From NCBI GenBank assembly GCA_938083135.1, contig CALLKY010000033.1:1-64000 (forward strand): a stretch of 64,000 bases of DNA. The letters are read 5' to 3'. This stretch comes from an uncultured Alphaproteobacteria bacterium (GTDB lineage Bacteria; Pseudomonadota; Alphaproteobacteria; Bin95). The notes beneath the pieces are model-generated. The model ran no database searches and was not told the origin of the DNA. It worked only from the letters and a program-made list of their open reading frames with translations. Numbering within the stretch: the stretch's first letter is position 1; each line of letters begins with the position of its first letter. The translations under genes were made by a program, and so were the position numbers. Positions 52,778 through 61,837 of this stretch are shown one piece after another.

Positions 52778-53057
52778 GTATAGGGCATAAGACTGGGGGT
52801 CCGTTGGCTATGTCACTCTGTTATGGAGCAGCAATCTAATGCCGCCTATTCAGGATTCCGTGAATGGCGATGGCGTGGAGAGGCAAGGTGCCGCATTTTA
52901 CACCGCTGTCATTGACGTTCGCCGCTGAAATCGACTATACACCGCCTTCCGCATTTACCGGCAGCGGGCCCGGCGCGTTTACGCATGCGCCTTCGTTGGG
53001 TTGCCGCCGTTGTAGGCTGTATGCAGATGCAGTCGTGATAGTTTGGAGTTCGATGCT

Positions 53058-53192
53058 ATGAAACGCACCTATCAGCCGAGCGTGATCGTTCGCAAGCGCC
53101 GCCATGGTTTCCGCTCACGGATGGCCACTGTTGGTGGTCGCCGCGTGTTGAGCAACCGTCGCGCCAAGGGCCGTAAGCGCGTTTCCGCTTAG
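53058..53192 (+). CDS. rpmH: 50S ribosomal protein L34
   Basis: The protein has 44 residues, beginning [18 protein letters not shown] and ending [11 protein letters not shown], the invariant highly basic L34. It is full length. It is followed by rnpA 37 bases later, the universal bacterial pairing. The 280 bases upstream, back to the divergent VTT gene, carry no gene; I see no convincing DnaA-box cluster there. Confidence 0.97.
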   Translation: MKRTYQPSVIVRKRRHGFRSRMATVGGRRVLSNRRAKGRKRVSA

Positions 53193-53229
53193 GTCTTTCT
53201 ACAGCAGCGTTGAAGCGCAGGCGGCTGTG

Positions 53230-53619
53230 ATGGATGAGAATGCATCCACCCCAACGCTGCTGCGCCTGAAAGAACGCAAGGATTTTCTGGCCGCCGCCAA
53301 AGGGCGGAAGGCCGGGTCGGGCACGCTCTCCCTGCAGGGACGTCGGCGGCGAAGCTACGAATCCGACAAAGCCGACCCAAGCGCAATCCGTATCGGCTTC
53401 ACCTGTTCAAAACGTGTTGGCAATGCCGTCGCCCGCAATCGCGCGCGGCGCCGCTTGAAAGCTGCCGCTGCGGAAATCGCTCCAGCGCTGGCTGCAACGG
53501 GCTGTGATTACGTTCTGATTGGTCGCCCCCAGACAATTGATTGCCCGTTTGACACGCTTCAGGCGGATATGCGCCGGGCGTTTCAACAGGTCACGGCGAA
53601 ATTGCAGGACAAGCGTTAA
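53230..53619 (+). CDS. rnpA: Ribonuclease P protein component
   Basis: The protein has 129 residues from the ATG at 53230 (a GTG one codon earlier is also possible). The RNA-binding motif is [25 protein letters not shown]. It helps the RNase P RNA cut tRNA precursors. An insertion of Arg/Ser-rich sequence near residues 35-50 is common in Alphaproteobacteria. Its TAA shares a base with the yidD ATG. Confidence 0.95.
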   Translation: MDENASTPTLLRLKERKDFLAAAKGRKAGSGTLSLQGRRRRSYESDKADPSAIRIGFTCSKRVGNAVARNRARRRLKAAAAEIAPALAATGCDYVLIGRPQTIDCPFDTLQADMRRAFQQVTAKLQDKR

Positions 53620-53897
53620 TGCGCCGGGTACTCATCCAGATGCTATCCGCACCGGTGCATGTGTATCGCTATTGCATATCGCCCTTCACACCGATGGCCT
53701 GCCGCTTCAATCCCACCTGTTCCGCCTATGCGCTGCAGGCGTTGAAGGTGCATGGGCCGCTGAAGGGTGGGTGGCTGGCCGTTCGCAGGCTTGTTCGGTG
53801 CCACCCTTGGGGCGGCAGCGGTGATGACCCGGTTCCGGCCTCAACCCGTCATCCGACCGCACCGCTCACAAAGAAATGCGGGCATTCCGGCCCATAA
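53619..53897 (+). CDS. yidD: Membrane protein insertion efficiency factor YidD
   Basis: The protein has 92 residues. [27 protein letters not shown] and [17 protein letters not shown] are the YidD signature with its conserved cysteines. It is a peripheral inner-membrane protein that aids YidC-dependent insertion. It overlaps rnpA by one base and is followed by yidC after 120 bases. Confidence 0.95.
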   Translation: MRRVLIQMLSAPVHVYRYCISPFTPMACRFNPTCSAYALQALKVHGPLKGGWLAVRRLVRCHPWGGSGDDPVPASTRHPTAPLTKKCGHSGP

Positions 53898-54017
53898 GCG
53901 ACCATATGCGCAAGTATTGGGGTGGAGACTGGATGATTTCCGGGCTAGAACCCTTCAACAGATTTAAGCAGGGCGTATCTCGCCCCTTCCCAAATAGACG
54001 GTTTAGGACTTCGCGCG

Positions 54018-55805
54018 ATGGAGCAACGCAATCTTTTTATAGCGATGGCGGCGTCGCTTGTGATTTTGCTCGGCTGGAATGTTATGTTTCCGCCGCCGAA
54101 ACCAGCACCCAAGCCAACAGCAGCCATCACGGCTGATGGAACGCCTGCGGCACCCGCAAGCGACGCAGCTATTCCCGGCCCACCCAGAGAAGCGACCGGA
54201 CCAAGTGCGATCACCGCCGATGGCGGACAAGCCCGCGGCCTGACCCGGACAGCAGCGCTGAACCAAAGTGCCCGCGTGACGATTTCAACGCCGCGCCTCG
54301 CCGGTTCTATCTCGCTTACGGGTGCTAGCCTGGATGATCTGACGCTTTCCACCTACAAGCAGACCTTGGCTGAAGACAGCCCGCCAATCACGCTGCTGTC
54401 CCCATCCGGCGGGCCAGACGCCTATTTTGCCCGTTTCGGTTGGTCCGCAACTGCCGGCAAAGAAGCCAGCGTGCCGACCAGTAAAACCGAATGGCGCTCG
54501 AACGATCGAACGCTGACGGAAAATGGCTCCGTCGTCATGACCTGGGAAAGCCCGGACGGCATGCTCTATGAGCGCACGATCGCGCTTGACGACGGCTATA
54601 TGTTCACTGTCACGGATGTTGTGAAGAACAATAGCGCTGACGCCACAACGCTCTATCCGTACAGCTTGGTTTCCCGTGCTGGCGAGCCCGAGACATCTGG
54701 TCTTTATGTGCTGCATGAAGGGCCGATTGGGGTCCTCAATGATACCCTCGAAGAACTCTCATACGACGATCTGTTTGACGACGGTAAGTCTGAAATCATC
54801 ACCCATGAGACGACTGGCGGATGGATCGGCATCACGGACAAGTATTGGCTTGCAGCGCTTGTGCCGCCATTCGATCAACCCGTGAAAGCGCGCTTCCTGC
54901 ACACAAATGCAGGCGGCGTTAGTCGCTATCAGACCGATTATCTAGGTGGTGCAGTGTCAATTGCGCCGGGTGCTTCCCATGAAGTTACGCACCGGTTCTT
55001 CGGTGGTGCCAAAGAAGTTGGCCTACTGGATCGCTACGAAGAAAATTTGAACATTCCGCTGTTCGATAAAGCGATTGATTTTGGCTGGTTCTATTACCTG
55101 ACCAAGCCGTTCTTCTATGCGCTGGAATGGTTCTATCATCTGCTTGGCAACTTCGGCCTTGCGATCATGGCGTTGACGGTTTGCGTGAAGATCGTGTTCT
55201 TCCCGCTCGCCAATAAGTCCTACAAGTCCATGGCGGCGATGAAGGGCCTGCAGCCTGAAATGCTGAAACTGCGTGAGCGTTATGGCGATGACCGTCAGAA
55301 GCTCAATCAGGAAATGATGGCGCTTTATAAGAAAGAAAAGGTCAATCCTGCATCCGGCTGTTTGCCGATTATCGTGCAGATTCCGGTGTTCTTCTCGCTC
55401 TACAAAGTTCTGATCGTGGCGATTGAAATGCGCCATGCGCCATTCTTTGGCTGGATTCAGGATTTGTCGGCACCAGACCCAACCAACATCTTCAACGTGT
55501 TCGGGTTGCTCCCATTCACGCCGCCAAGCTTTATGCATATTGGTGCTTGGGCGGTTATGATGGGCATCACGATGTTCCTGCAGCAAAAGCTGAACCCGCA
55601 GCCGACGGATCCGATGCAGGCACGGATATTCATGCTCATGCCGCTGATTTTCACGGTGCTGTTGTCCGGTTTCGCAGCGGGCTTGGTCATTTACTGGACC
55701 TGGAACAACCTGCTTTCAATCTGCCAGCAGGCGATTATCATGACGCGCGCTGGTGTGCCATTGGGCGGCGGGACGAAAAACAAGCCCGCAGCAGGCAAAG
55801 CGTAG
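54018..55805 (+). CDS. yidC: Membrane protein insertase YidC
   Basis: The protein has 595 residues. The first membrane helix is near residues 7-24, followed by a Pro/Ala-rich linker, a large periplasmic beta domain (about 90-340), and the conserved five-helix core from about residue 355: YYLTKPFFYALEWFYHLLGN, SYKSMAAMKGLQPEMLKLRERY, NPASGCLPIIVQIPVFFSLYKVL. It is the Gram-negative form with the periplasmic domain. It inserts and folds inner-membrane proteins with or without Sec. Confidence 0.97.
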   Translation: MEQRNLFIAMAASLVILLGWNVMFPPPKPAPKPTAAITADGTPAAPASDAAIPGPPREATGPSAITADGGQARGLTRTAALNQSARVTISTPRLAGSISLTGASLDDLTLSTYKQTLAEDSPPITLLSPSGGPDAYFARFGWSATAGKEASVPTSKTEWRSNDRTLTENGSVVMTWESPDGMLYERTIALDDGYMFTVTDVVKNNSADATTLYPYSLVSRAGEPETSGLYVLHEGPIGVLNDTLEELSYDDLFDDGKSEIITHETTGGWIGITDKYWLAALVPPFDQPVKARFLHTNAGGVSRYQTDYLGGAVSIAPGASHEVTHRFFGGAKEVGLLDRYEENLNIPLFDKAIDFGWFYYLTKPFFYALEWFYHLLGNFGLAIMALTVCVKIVFFPLANKSYKSMAAMKGLQPEMLKLRERYGDDRQKLNQEMMALYKKEKVNPASGCLPIIVQIPVFFSLYKVLIVAIEMRHAPFFGWIQDLSAPDPTNIFNVFGLLPFTPPSFMHIGAWAVMMGITMFLQQKLNPQPTDPMQARIFMLMPLIFTVLLSGFAAGLVIYWTWNNLLSICQQAIIMTRAGVPLGGGTKNKPAAGKA

Positions 55806-55815
55806 AGCTTGGCTG

Positions 55816-56475
55816 ATGCCAGAGATAGACAGCCCTAGTTTCGACGATCCCGATACGCCGGAACGGCTGGAAGAGGGGCGCTTGCTGTTCACCAAGGAAT
55901 GCGAATTCCTTTGGGAAGCCAAGGCGCTCGACAACCTGCCGCCGCTGGGGTTGCCGGAAGTGGCGTTTGCTGGCCGTTCCAATGTCGGCAAATCTAGTTT
56001 GGTGAATGCATTGACCGGCCAGAAGGCGCTCGCGCGCTCTTCGAACACGCCAGGGCGCACCCAGTCATTGGTGTTCTTTGAGCTAGGCCAGCGCTTGCGA
56101 TTGGTTGATCTGCCGGGCTATGGCTATGCTAAAGTTTCCCGCACCAAAGTGGCGGATTGGACAGAACTGACACGGGATTTTCTGCGTGGCCGTTCAACCC
56201 TCGCACGGCTTTATTTGTTGGTTGATGCGCGACATGGTTTCAAACCCAGTGATCATGAAATGATGGATATGCTGGATGAATCCGCGCTGTCCTATCAGAT
56301 CATTCTGACCAAAGCCGACAAGCTGAAACCAAACCAGCAATCAACAATGTTGGCAGCGACGGAAGCGGTGGCCAGAAAGCGCCGCGCCGCGCATCCAGAA
56401 GTTTTGCTGACCAGCGCTGGCAAGAACATTGGCATCGCCGCATTGCGTTCGCGTATGGCGGCCCTGGCTGTATAG
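55816..56475 (+). CDS. yihA: Ribosome biogenesis GTPase YihA/EngB
   Basis: The protein has 219 residues from the ATG at 55816, ten bases after yidC. G motifs: G1 GRSNVGKSSLVNAL, G3 DLPGYGYAKVS and G4 TKADKLKP; NTPGRTQ lies in switch I. It is required for assembly of the large ribosomal subunit. The position after yidC is the usual one in Alphaproteobacteria. Confidence 0.95.
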   Translation: MPEIDSPSFDDPDTPERLEEGRLLFTKECEFLWEAKALDNLPPLGLPEVAFAGRSNVGKSSLVNALTGQKALARSSNTPGRTQSLVFFELGQRLRLVDLPGYGYAKVSRTKVADWTELTRDFLRGRSTLARLYLLVDARHGFKPSDHEMMDMLDESALSYQIILTKADKLKPNQQSTMLAATEAVARKRRAAHPEVLLTSAGKNIGIAALRSRMAALAV

Positions 56476-56510
56476 TCTCCCCCTGAATTGACCAGAATAC
56501 GAGAAGCGTA

Positions 56511-57407
56511 ATGAGCGATATTTCTGCGGATAGAATGGCCCGTGTCGACATGCTGTCGGAGGCGTTGCCGTTTATGCGCCGTTACGCTGGCGAAACCATC
56601 GTCATCAAGTATGGCGGCCATGCGATGGGTGATCAGGACTTAGCGGACAACTTCGCGCGGGATATTGTGCTGCTGAAACAGATCGGCGCCTTCCCCATCG
56701 TTGTTCACGGTGGTGGCCCGCAGATCGGCGATATGCTGAAGCGGCTGCAGATCAAAAGCGATTTTGTCGACGGTCTGCGCGTCACTGGTGCCGATACAGT
56801 GGAAGTCGTGGAAATGGTGCTGTCTGGCGGCATCAATAAGGGCATTGTCGCCGCGATCAATCGTGCTGGTGGCCGCGCGATTGGTCTTTCTGGCAAAGAT
56901 GCGAACCTGATCCGCGCCAGCAAGCTTGGCCACAAAACCCGTGATAGCGACAGCAATATCGAAAAGATCATTGACCTGGGCTTTGTTGGAAAGCCTGAAG
57001 AAGTGAACGGCCAAGTGCTGGCGGAACTGGCGCGCACAGGTGTGACGCCTGTGATCGCACCGGTTGGCTTCGATGCCGCTGGCAATACCTACAATATCAA
57101 TGCTGATACGGCGGCAGGTGCTGTTGCATCTGCCGTGAAGGCCAAGCGGCTGTTGATGCTGACCGATGTCGCCGGAGTCTTGGATGCCAAGGGCAAGCGG
57201 ATTGAGGATATTGCGGCAGATACGGCCCGACGCATGATCAATGAAGGCGTTATCAAGGGTGGCATGATCCCCAAGATCGAAACCTGCCTGGAAGCTGTGG
57301 CTGAAGGCGTTGAAGCTGCTGTTATCCTGGACGGGCGTGTTCCCCACGCCATCCTGCTCGAAATCTTCACAGAGCGCGGCGATGGAACCTTGATCCGCCC
57401 AGGTTGA
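56511..57407 (+). CDS. argB: Acetylglutamate kinase
   Basis: The protein has 298 residues and belongs to the amino acid kinase family: [11 protein letters not shown] near residue 28, [22 protein letters not shown], and VGKPEEVNG, with the [11 protein letters not shown] nucleotide region. It phosphorylates N-acetylglutamate in arginine synthesis and, in this long form, is usually inhibited by arginine. GAGAAGCG precedes the ATG. It converges with the HNH gene, the ends being 4 bases apart. Confidence 0.96.
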   Translation: MSDISADRMARVDMLSEALPFMRRYAGETIVIKYGGHAMGDQDLADNFARDIVLLKQIGAFPIVVHGGGPQIGDMLKRLQIKSDFVDGLRVTGADTVEVVEMVLSGGINKGIVAAINRAGGRAIGLSGKDANLIRASKLGHKTRDSDSNIEKIIDLGFVGKPEEVNGQVLAELARTGVTPVIAPVGFDAAGNTYNINADTAAGAVASAVKAKRLLMLTDVAGVLDAKGKRIEDIAADTARRMINEGVIKGGMIPKIETCLEAVAEGVEAAVILDGRVPHAILLEIFTERGDGTLIRPG

Positions 57408-57411
57408 GGCG

Positions 57412-57969
57412 CTAATCGCTTTCGAGAACAGAATCCCAATAGAGATAGTCCCGCCAGCTCTCGTGCAGGAAGTTTGGTGGGAAGGCTTGGCCGCGCGCTT
57501 GTAGCTCGTACACTGTTGGCTCCGTAGGTGTGTGACGAAGCGGCATGTGGGCTTCTTTTGGCGTGAGGTTGGCTTTTGCCAGATTGCAGGCACCGCAAGC
57601 GGTCGCGACATTGGCCCAGTCCGTGCGGCCGCCACGGGAGCGGGGGATAACGTGGTCGAACGTTAGCTCAGACGTCACGGCCTTCACGCCGCAATAGGAG
57701 CAGCAGAATTGATCCCGCAAAAACACATTAAAGCGGGTGAAGGCTGGCCGTTTCGCCGGAGCGATATATTCTTTAAGGGAGATAACGCTTGGCGCGTGCA
57801 TTTCGAAAGTAGGGGAGCGGACTGGCGCATCGTCATATTCAGCCAGCACATTGACCTTTTCCAGAAAGACAGCCTTAACAGCATCGCGCCAGGACCAAAG
57901 CGACAATGGAAAGTAACTCAGCGGCCTGAAATCGGCGTTCAGGACCAAAGCAGCACGATTATCAAGCAT
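57412..57969 (-). CDS. HNH endonuclease family protein
   Basis: The protein has 185 residues from the ATG at 57969, where the family starts (MLDNRAALVLNADFRPLSY); an open extension to 58053 is unsupported. It has SLWSWRDAVKAVFLEKVNVL, a zinc knuckle CSYCG with CGACN, and the HNH core TFDHVIPRSRGGRTDWANV. Members are widespread chromosomal HNH proteins of unclear role, not restriction enzymes. It is divergent from the Atm1-type transporter. Confidence 0.87.
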   Translation of the reverse strand: MLDNRAALVLNADFRPLSYFPLSLWSWRDAVKAVFLEKVNVLAEYDDAPVRSPTFEMHAPSVISLKEYIAPAKRPAFTRFNVFLRDQFCCSYCGVKAVTSELTFDHVIPRSRGGRTDWANVATACGACNLAKANLTPKEAHMPLRHTPTEPTVYELQARGQAFPPNFLHESWRDYLYWDSVLESD

Positions 57970-58054
57970 GGTAGTCAGAGCCCTCCGTCGTGGTGGGATG
58001 AAACAAAGCCTCTCGTAAGCTACATATTGGGCCATAAACAGTGATTGTGACAAG

Positions 58055-59899
58055 ATGAAGACAATGACCGCCCCAGAAAAATCGGCAGAAGCTGGGGATG
58101 AAGCAGAAACGAAAGATAAGCCACGGCTAAGTGTTGTCCGTCTGCTGATGCCCTACCTTTGGCCCAAAGACCGGCCAAGCTTCAAGCTGCGCATCATTCT
58201 GGCCACGATTTGCCTCGTGCTGGCGAAAGTGTCGAACGTCTACGCCCCGCTGTTCTTCAAAGATGCTATTGATGCGTTGGAGAACAAGCCGGAACTCGCG
58301 ATTGCTGCACCCTTGGGCATTATCTTCGCGTATGGGCTCGTGCGGATTGGTGCGACGCTGTTTGGAGAAATTCGCGAAGCGTTGTTTGCCGCTGTCGCCC
58401 AAGGTGCAATTCGTGGCGTTGGGCTGGACGTATTCCGCCACCTCCATAACCTCTCATTGCGCTTTCATCTAGAACGCCGCACAGGTGGGCTAAGCCGGGC
58501 GATTGAGCGCGGCGTGAAGGCAATTGAGACGCTGCTGCGGTTCGCTGTATTCAGCGTGTTGCCGACGATTTTCGAAATCATCGTCGTATTGGCGATCCTT
58601 TGGAACATGCTGGATTGGCGGTTCGCAGCCGTCACCGCCGCCACAATCGTCATCTACGTGACGTTCACAAAATACGTCACCACTTGGCGTCTTGGCATTC
58701 GGCGGACGATGAATGAAGAAGACAGTCGCGCCCATTCCAAAGCTGTCGATAGCCTGCTGAACTTCGAAACAGTCAAATATTTCAACGCCGAAAAACATGA
58801 AGCTGGGCGCTTCGACCAGGCGCTCGGCGCATACGAAAAAGCTGCTGTAAAAAGCTCGCTTTCACTGTCTGCGTTGAATGTGGGCCAGGCTGCGATCATC
58901 TCAATCGGTCTGGTTGCGGTAATGATGATGGCAGCGGTCGGCATTCAGAAAGGCACGATGACGCTGGGCGAATTCGTGATGGTGAACGCCTATCTGATCC
59001 AGCTTTATCAACCGCTCAATATGTTCGGCTTTGTGTATCGTGAGATCATGCAAGCGCTGATCGATATGGAGAAAATGTTTGGCCTGCTTGATGTGAAGCC
59101 GGAAGTGCCGGACAAGCCAAACGCGCCACAGCTGACAGTGGCGGAAGGGGCGATCGCGTTTGAGGATGTGCATTTCGCCTATGATCCTCGCCGGCCTATT
59201 TTGCAGGGCGTTTCGTTTCAGGTTCCGGCCGGTAAAACGGTTGCGGTGGTTGGCCCGTCCGGTGCGGGCAAGTCCACCATTGGGCGGCTGCTATATCGGT
59301 TCTACGACGTGCAAAAGGGCCGAATCACGATTGATGGCCAAGACCTGCGGGATGTTGATCAAACCAGCGTGCGCGCCGCCATTGGCACGGTGCCGCAGGA
59401 TACGGTGCTGTTCAACGATTCCATCCTCTACAACGTGCTCTATGGTCGCCAGGACGCATCGCCGGAGGAGGCCAAGGAGGCGGCCCGTCTCGCGCGCATT
59501 GCGGACTTTGTTGAAGGCCTGCCAGATGGATGGGACGCGGAAGTGGGTGAGCGCGGACTGAAGCTTTCCGGTGGTGAAAAGCAACGTGTTGCCATCGCTC
59601 GTACGATCCTCAAGAACCCGCCAATCCTAATCCTAGATGAAGCGACATCCGCATTGGATACCGCGACGGAGCGGGAAATTCAGACCAATCTGGAAGAACT
59701 TGCTGAAGGGCGTACGGCCATCGTCATCGCCCATAGGCTTTCAACGGTGGTCAATGCTGATGAAATCCTGGTCTTCCAGGGCGGCAAGATTGTGGAGCGC
59801 GGGACGCACCGGGTACTCATGGCAGCAAACGGTGTCTACGCCGAAATGTGGGAACGCCAGCAGGAAGACCGCGAGGAAATCGAAGCCGTTCCTGCTTGA
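58055..59899 (+). CDS. atm1: ABC transporter, Atm1/ABCB7 type (membrane plus ATPase)
   Basis: The protein has 614 residues and is a half transporter. The membrane domain of about six helices (35-335) contains RTGGLSRAIERGVKAIETLL and NFETVKYFNAEKHEAGRF, hallmarks of the Atm1/ABCB7/HMT1 branch. The ATPase has Walker A GPSGAGKST, signature LSGGEKQRVAIAR, Walker B ILILDEATSALD and the His switch. It works as a homodimer; relatives export glutathione- or persulfide-linked species and heavy metals. An ATG at 58064 is an alternative start. Confidence 0.92.
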   Translation: MKTMTAPEKSAEAGDEAETKDKPRLSVVRLLMPYLWPKDRPSFKLRIILATICLVLAKVSNVYAPLFFKDAIDALENKPELAIAAPLGIIFAYGLVRIGATLFGEIREALFAAVAQGAIRGVGLDVFRHLHNLSLRFHLERRTGGLSRAIERGVKAIETLLRFAVFSVLPTIFEIIVVLAILWNMLDWRFAAVTAATIVIYVTFTKYVTTWRLGIRRTMNEEDSRAHSKAVDSLLNFETVKYFNAEKHEAGRFDQALGAYEKAAVKSSLSLSALNVGQAAIISIGLVAVMMMAAVGIQKGTMTLGEFVMVNAYLIQLYQPLNMFGFVYREIMQALIDMEKMFGLLDVKPEVPDKPNAPQLTVAEGAIAFEDVHFAYDPRRPILQGVSFQVPAGKTVAVVGPSGAGKSTIGRLLYRFYDVQKGRITIDGQDLRDVDQTSVRAAIGTVPQDTVLFNDSILYNVLYGRQDASPEEAKEAARLARIADFVEGLPDGWDAEVGERGLKLSGGEKQRVAIARTILKNPPILILDEATSALDTATEREIQTNLEELAEGRTAIVIAHRLSTVVNADEILVFQGGKIVERGTHRVLMAANGVYAEMWERQQEDREEIEAVPA

Positions 59900-59965
59900 G
59901 GTTCGACAGCGCAGTATCGTCGCGATACGCTTTTCCTTGGGGACAAGCGAAAGGCGGGTTGCGGG

Positions 59966-61000
59966 ATGAGCGATAAGGCGGCGGGAGCAGAGATCAGCGA
60001 GATCGCGATTGTTGATATGGGTCCATTGTCGGATGGTGATGCTGCTGGCCAGCAGGCTGTAGCGGCGGCGCTGCGCCATGCGCTTGAAACGGCAGGATTT
60101 CTAATTCTGACCAATCATGGCATCCCCCAAGACCTGATTAAGCGCACATTCGCTGAAGCAGAACGTTTCCACAATCAGCCAATGGAGGCCAAACATGCCC
60201 TGCTGATGAATGAGCATAGCAACGGCTATATGGCGATGAACCGTTATAACGTCCGCACATCCCGCGTTAGCGAGTCGAGCGCCAAGCCGGATAGGAACGA
60301 GGCGTTTTTCTTGAAGCGGGAACGGTCGCCGGATGATCCGCTGGTGAAGGCTGGCAGGCGCTTTGCCGGGCCGAATGAGTGGCCGGACAATCTGCCTGGG
60401 TTCAAAGAAACCGTGCTGGAATACACGGGCGCGGTAGAGGCGATGACGCAACGCCTACTGCCCGCGCTCGCTGTATCGCTTGATCTGCCGAAGGATGGTT
60501 TCAGCGATGCCTTCGCGGAATGCATGTTCACCTTCCGCCTTTCCCACTACCCTCCAGTTCCAGCGCACGAGGCTGGGCAATACGGGATCGCACCGCATAC
60601 AGACGCCAGCTTCATGACCTTCCTGCCGCAATCTGGCGTTCCCGGCCTGCAAATCCGCGTGGGGGAGGATAAGTGGCTGGATGTACCTTACGTGCCGAAC
60701 TCTTTCGTTGTGAATGCAGGCGACACGCTGCAGCGCTGGACGAATGGGCGCTATAAATCCACGCCGCACCGTGCCTTGCCGCCCATTGGCGAGCGCCGCT
60801 ACGCCATTCCTTATTTTTTGGCACCGCATCTGGACACAGTCATCGATTGCCTGCCGTCCTGCCAAAGCCCCGAAAACCCCCCACAATACCCGCCGATCGC
60901 CTACAGCGACTGGCTCGCCTGGTGGTATGACCGCAATTACAACACGGACGATCAGGCAGATCTGGCGAAAGATCATGCGGCTCTGCAGACCAATGCCTGA
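59966..61000 (+). CDS. 2-oxoglutarate/Fe(II) oxygenase, isopenicillin N synthase-like
   Basis: The protein has 344 residues. The N-terminal DIOX_N region reads TAGFLILTNHGIPQDLI. The double-stranded beta-helix carries the iron ligands in APHTDASFMTFL (HxD) and STPHRALPP (distal His), and the 2-oxoglutarate-binding Arg lies in ERRYAIPYF, lacking the RxS serine of isopenicillin N synthase. It should hydroxylate or otherwise oxidise a small molecule. Its last 8 bases overlap the next gene, so the two are translationally coupled. Confidence 0.88.
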   Translation: MSDKAAGAEISEIAIVDMGPLSDGDAAGQQAVAAALRHALETAGFLILTNHGIPQDLIKRTFAEAERFHNQPMEAKHALLMNEHSNGYMAMNRYNVRTSRVSESSAKPDRNEAFFLKRERSPDDPLVKAGRRFAGPNEWPDNLPGFKETVLEYTGAVEAMTQRLLPALAVSLDLPKDGFSDAFAECMFTFRLSHYPPVPAHEAGQYGIAPHTDASFMTFLPQSGVPGLQIRVGEDKWLDVPYVPNSFVVNAGDTLQRWTNGRYKSTPHRALPPIGERRYAIPYFLAPHLDTVIDCLPSCQSPENPPQYPPIAYSDWLAWWYDRNYNTDDQADLAKDHAALQTNA

Positions 61001-61829
61001 AAGCGCGCACCCCCAAGCCGTGACCGTTGAATCGGCGGACGGACGTATCGTTGTGATGGATTCAATGACCTATGTGGATGGGCGGAACGGCCCGGGCGAT
61101 GTCCTGATCGCCGCCTCATATTTCGGCTCAATGCCGGTATGCCATTGGGTGCTACCGGTCCGTCCCAAAGGCGTGATCGCGCAGGAAGCGGGTGGCGGCA
61201 AGAACATGGCTGGCGTTAGCGGTCTATGGGCGCTTGACGGACACGGCATTCCGGGTGCGGCGACCACGACGGCCTCCTGCCGGATTTCGGATGGTGCGGA
61301 TATGTACGTGAACGGCATCATTGCCCAAGTGAACGCCAGCGCTGAACGCCTCAATATAAAGCCAGGGATGGGCGCGGGTGCGGCAGCTGAATTAATGTTG
61401 CACGCCGCCAGATTAGAGGCCGAGCCCGGAGGGTCTTATGACGTGGTTTATGAAGGTGCCCACGGGCGGATCATGGCACTCGGCTCCACATCGTTCATCT
61501 CTAACGCATATGCGGGTGATGTGATCTGCGCTGGATCAGCCTTCAGCGAACCTTCAGCCGCTTATGCGGCACCTTATGCGATTCGTGGTCTGATCTGTAA
61601 TGACGCTGGGCGCTGCAAGGATGATTCTGGCATTGCAGGTCTGGCAGTTATGGAGGCCAAATCCATTCCTGCCGCTGCTGTCTCTGCCACTAGCGCAGAA
61701 ATTGGCGACGGTCTCAGCACGTATCGGGACGGCGCGATCTCCGCTCTCAACGCGTCCGCCCGCGCTCTTGGCGTCACCGAAGGCATGGCCGCAAAACAGG
61801 CGTCGCTGCTGATGCTAAGTGCCGGGTGA
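60993..61829 (+). CDS. Internally duplicated protein of unknown function
   Basis: The protein has 278 residues from the ATG at 60993, inside the end of the oxygenase gene. It is made of two homologous halves (about 17-139 and 158-278): GDVLIAASYF matches GDVICAGSAF, GVSGLWALDGHGIPGAA matches GIAGLAVMEAKSIPAAA, and AQVNASAERLNIKPGM matches SALNASARALGVTEGM. There is no signal peptide or membrane helix. I do not recognise the family. Coupling to a 2OG oxygenase and closeness to a hydantoinase/oxoprolinase pair suggest small-molecule (perhaps cyclic amide) catabolism, but that is only context. Confidence 0.78.
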   Translation: MPESAHPQAVTVESADGRIVVMDSMTYVDGRNGPGDVLIAASYFGSMPVCHWVLPVRPKGVIAQEAGGGKNMAGVSGLWALDGHGIPGAATTTASCRISDGADMYVNGIIAQVNASAERLNIKPGMGAGAAAELMLHAARLEAEPGGSYDVVYEGAHGRIMALGSTSFISNAYAGDVICAGSAFSEPSAAYAAPYAIRGLICNDAGRCKDDSGIAGLAVMEAKSIPAAAVSATSAEIGDGLSTYRDGAISALNASARALGVTEGMAAKQASLLMLSAG

Positions 61830-61837
61830 GCGGCGGA

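Noticed and set aside
52778-53057. Replication origin next to rpmH
   Set aside because: No dnaA gene and no cluster of TTATNCACA-type boxes could be seen.
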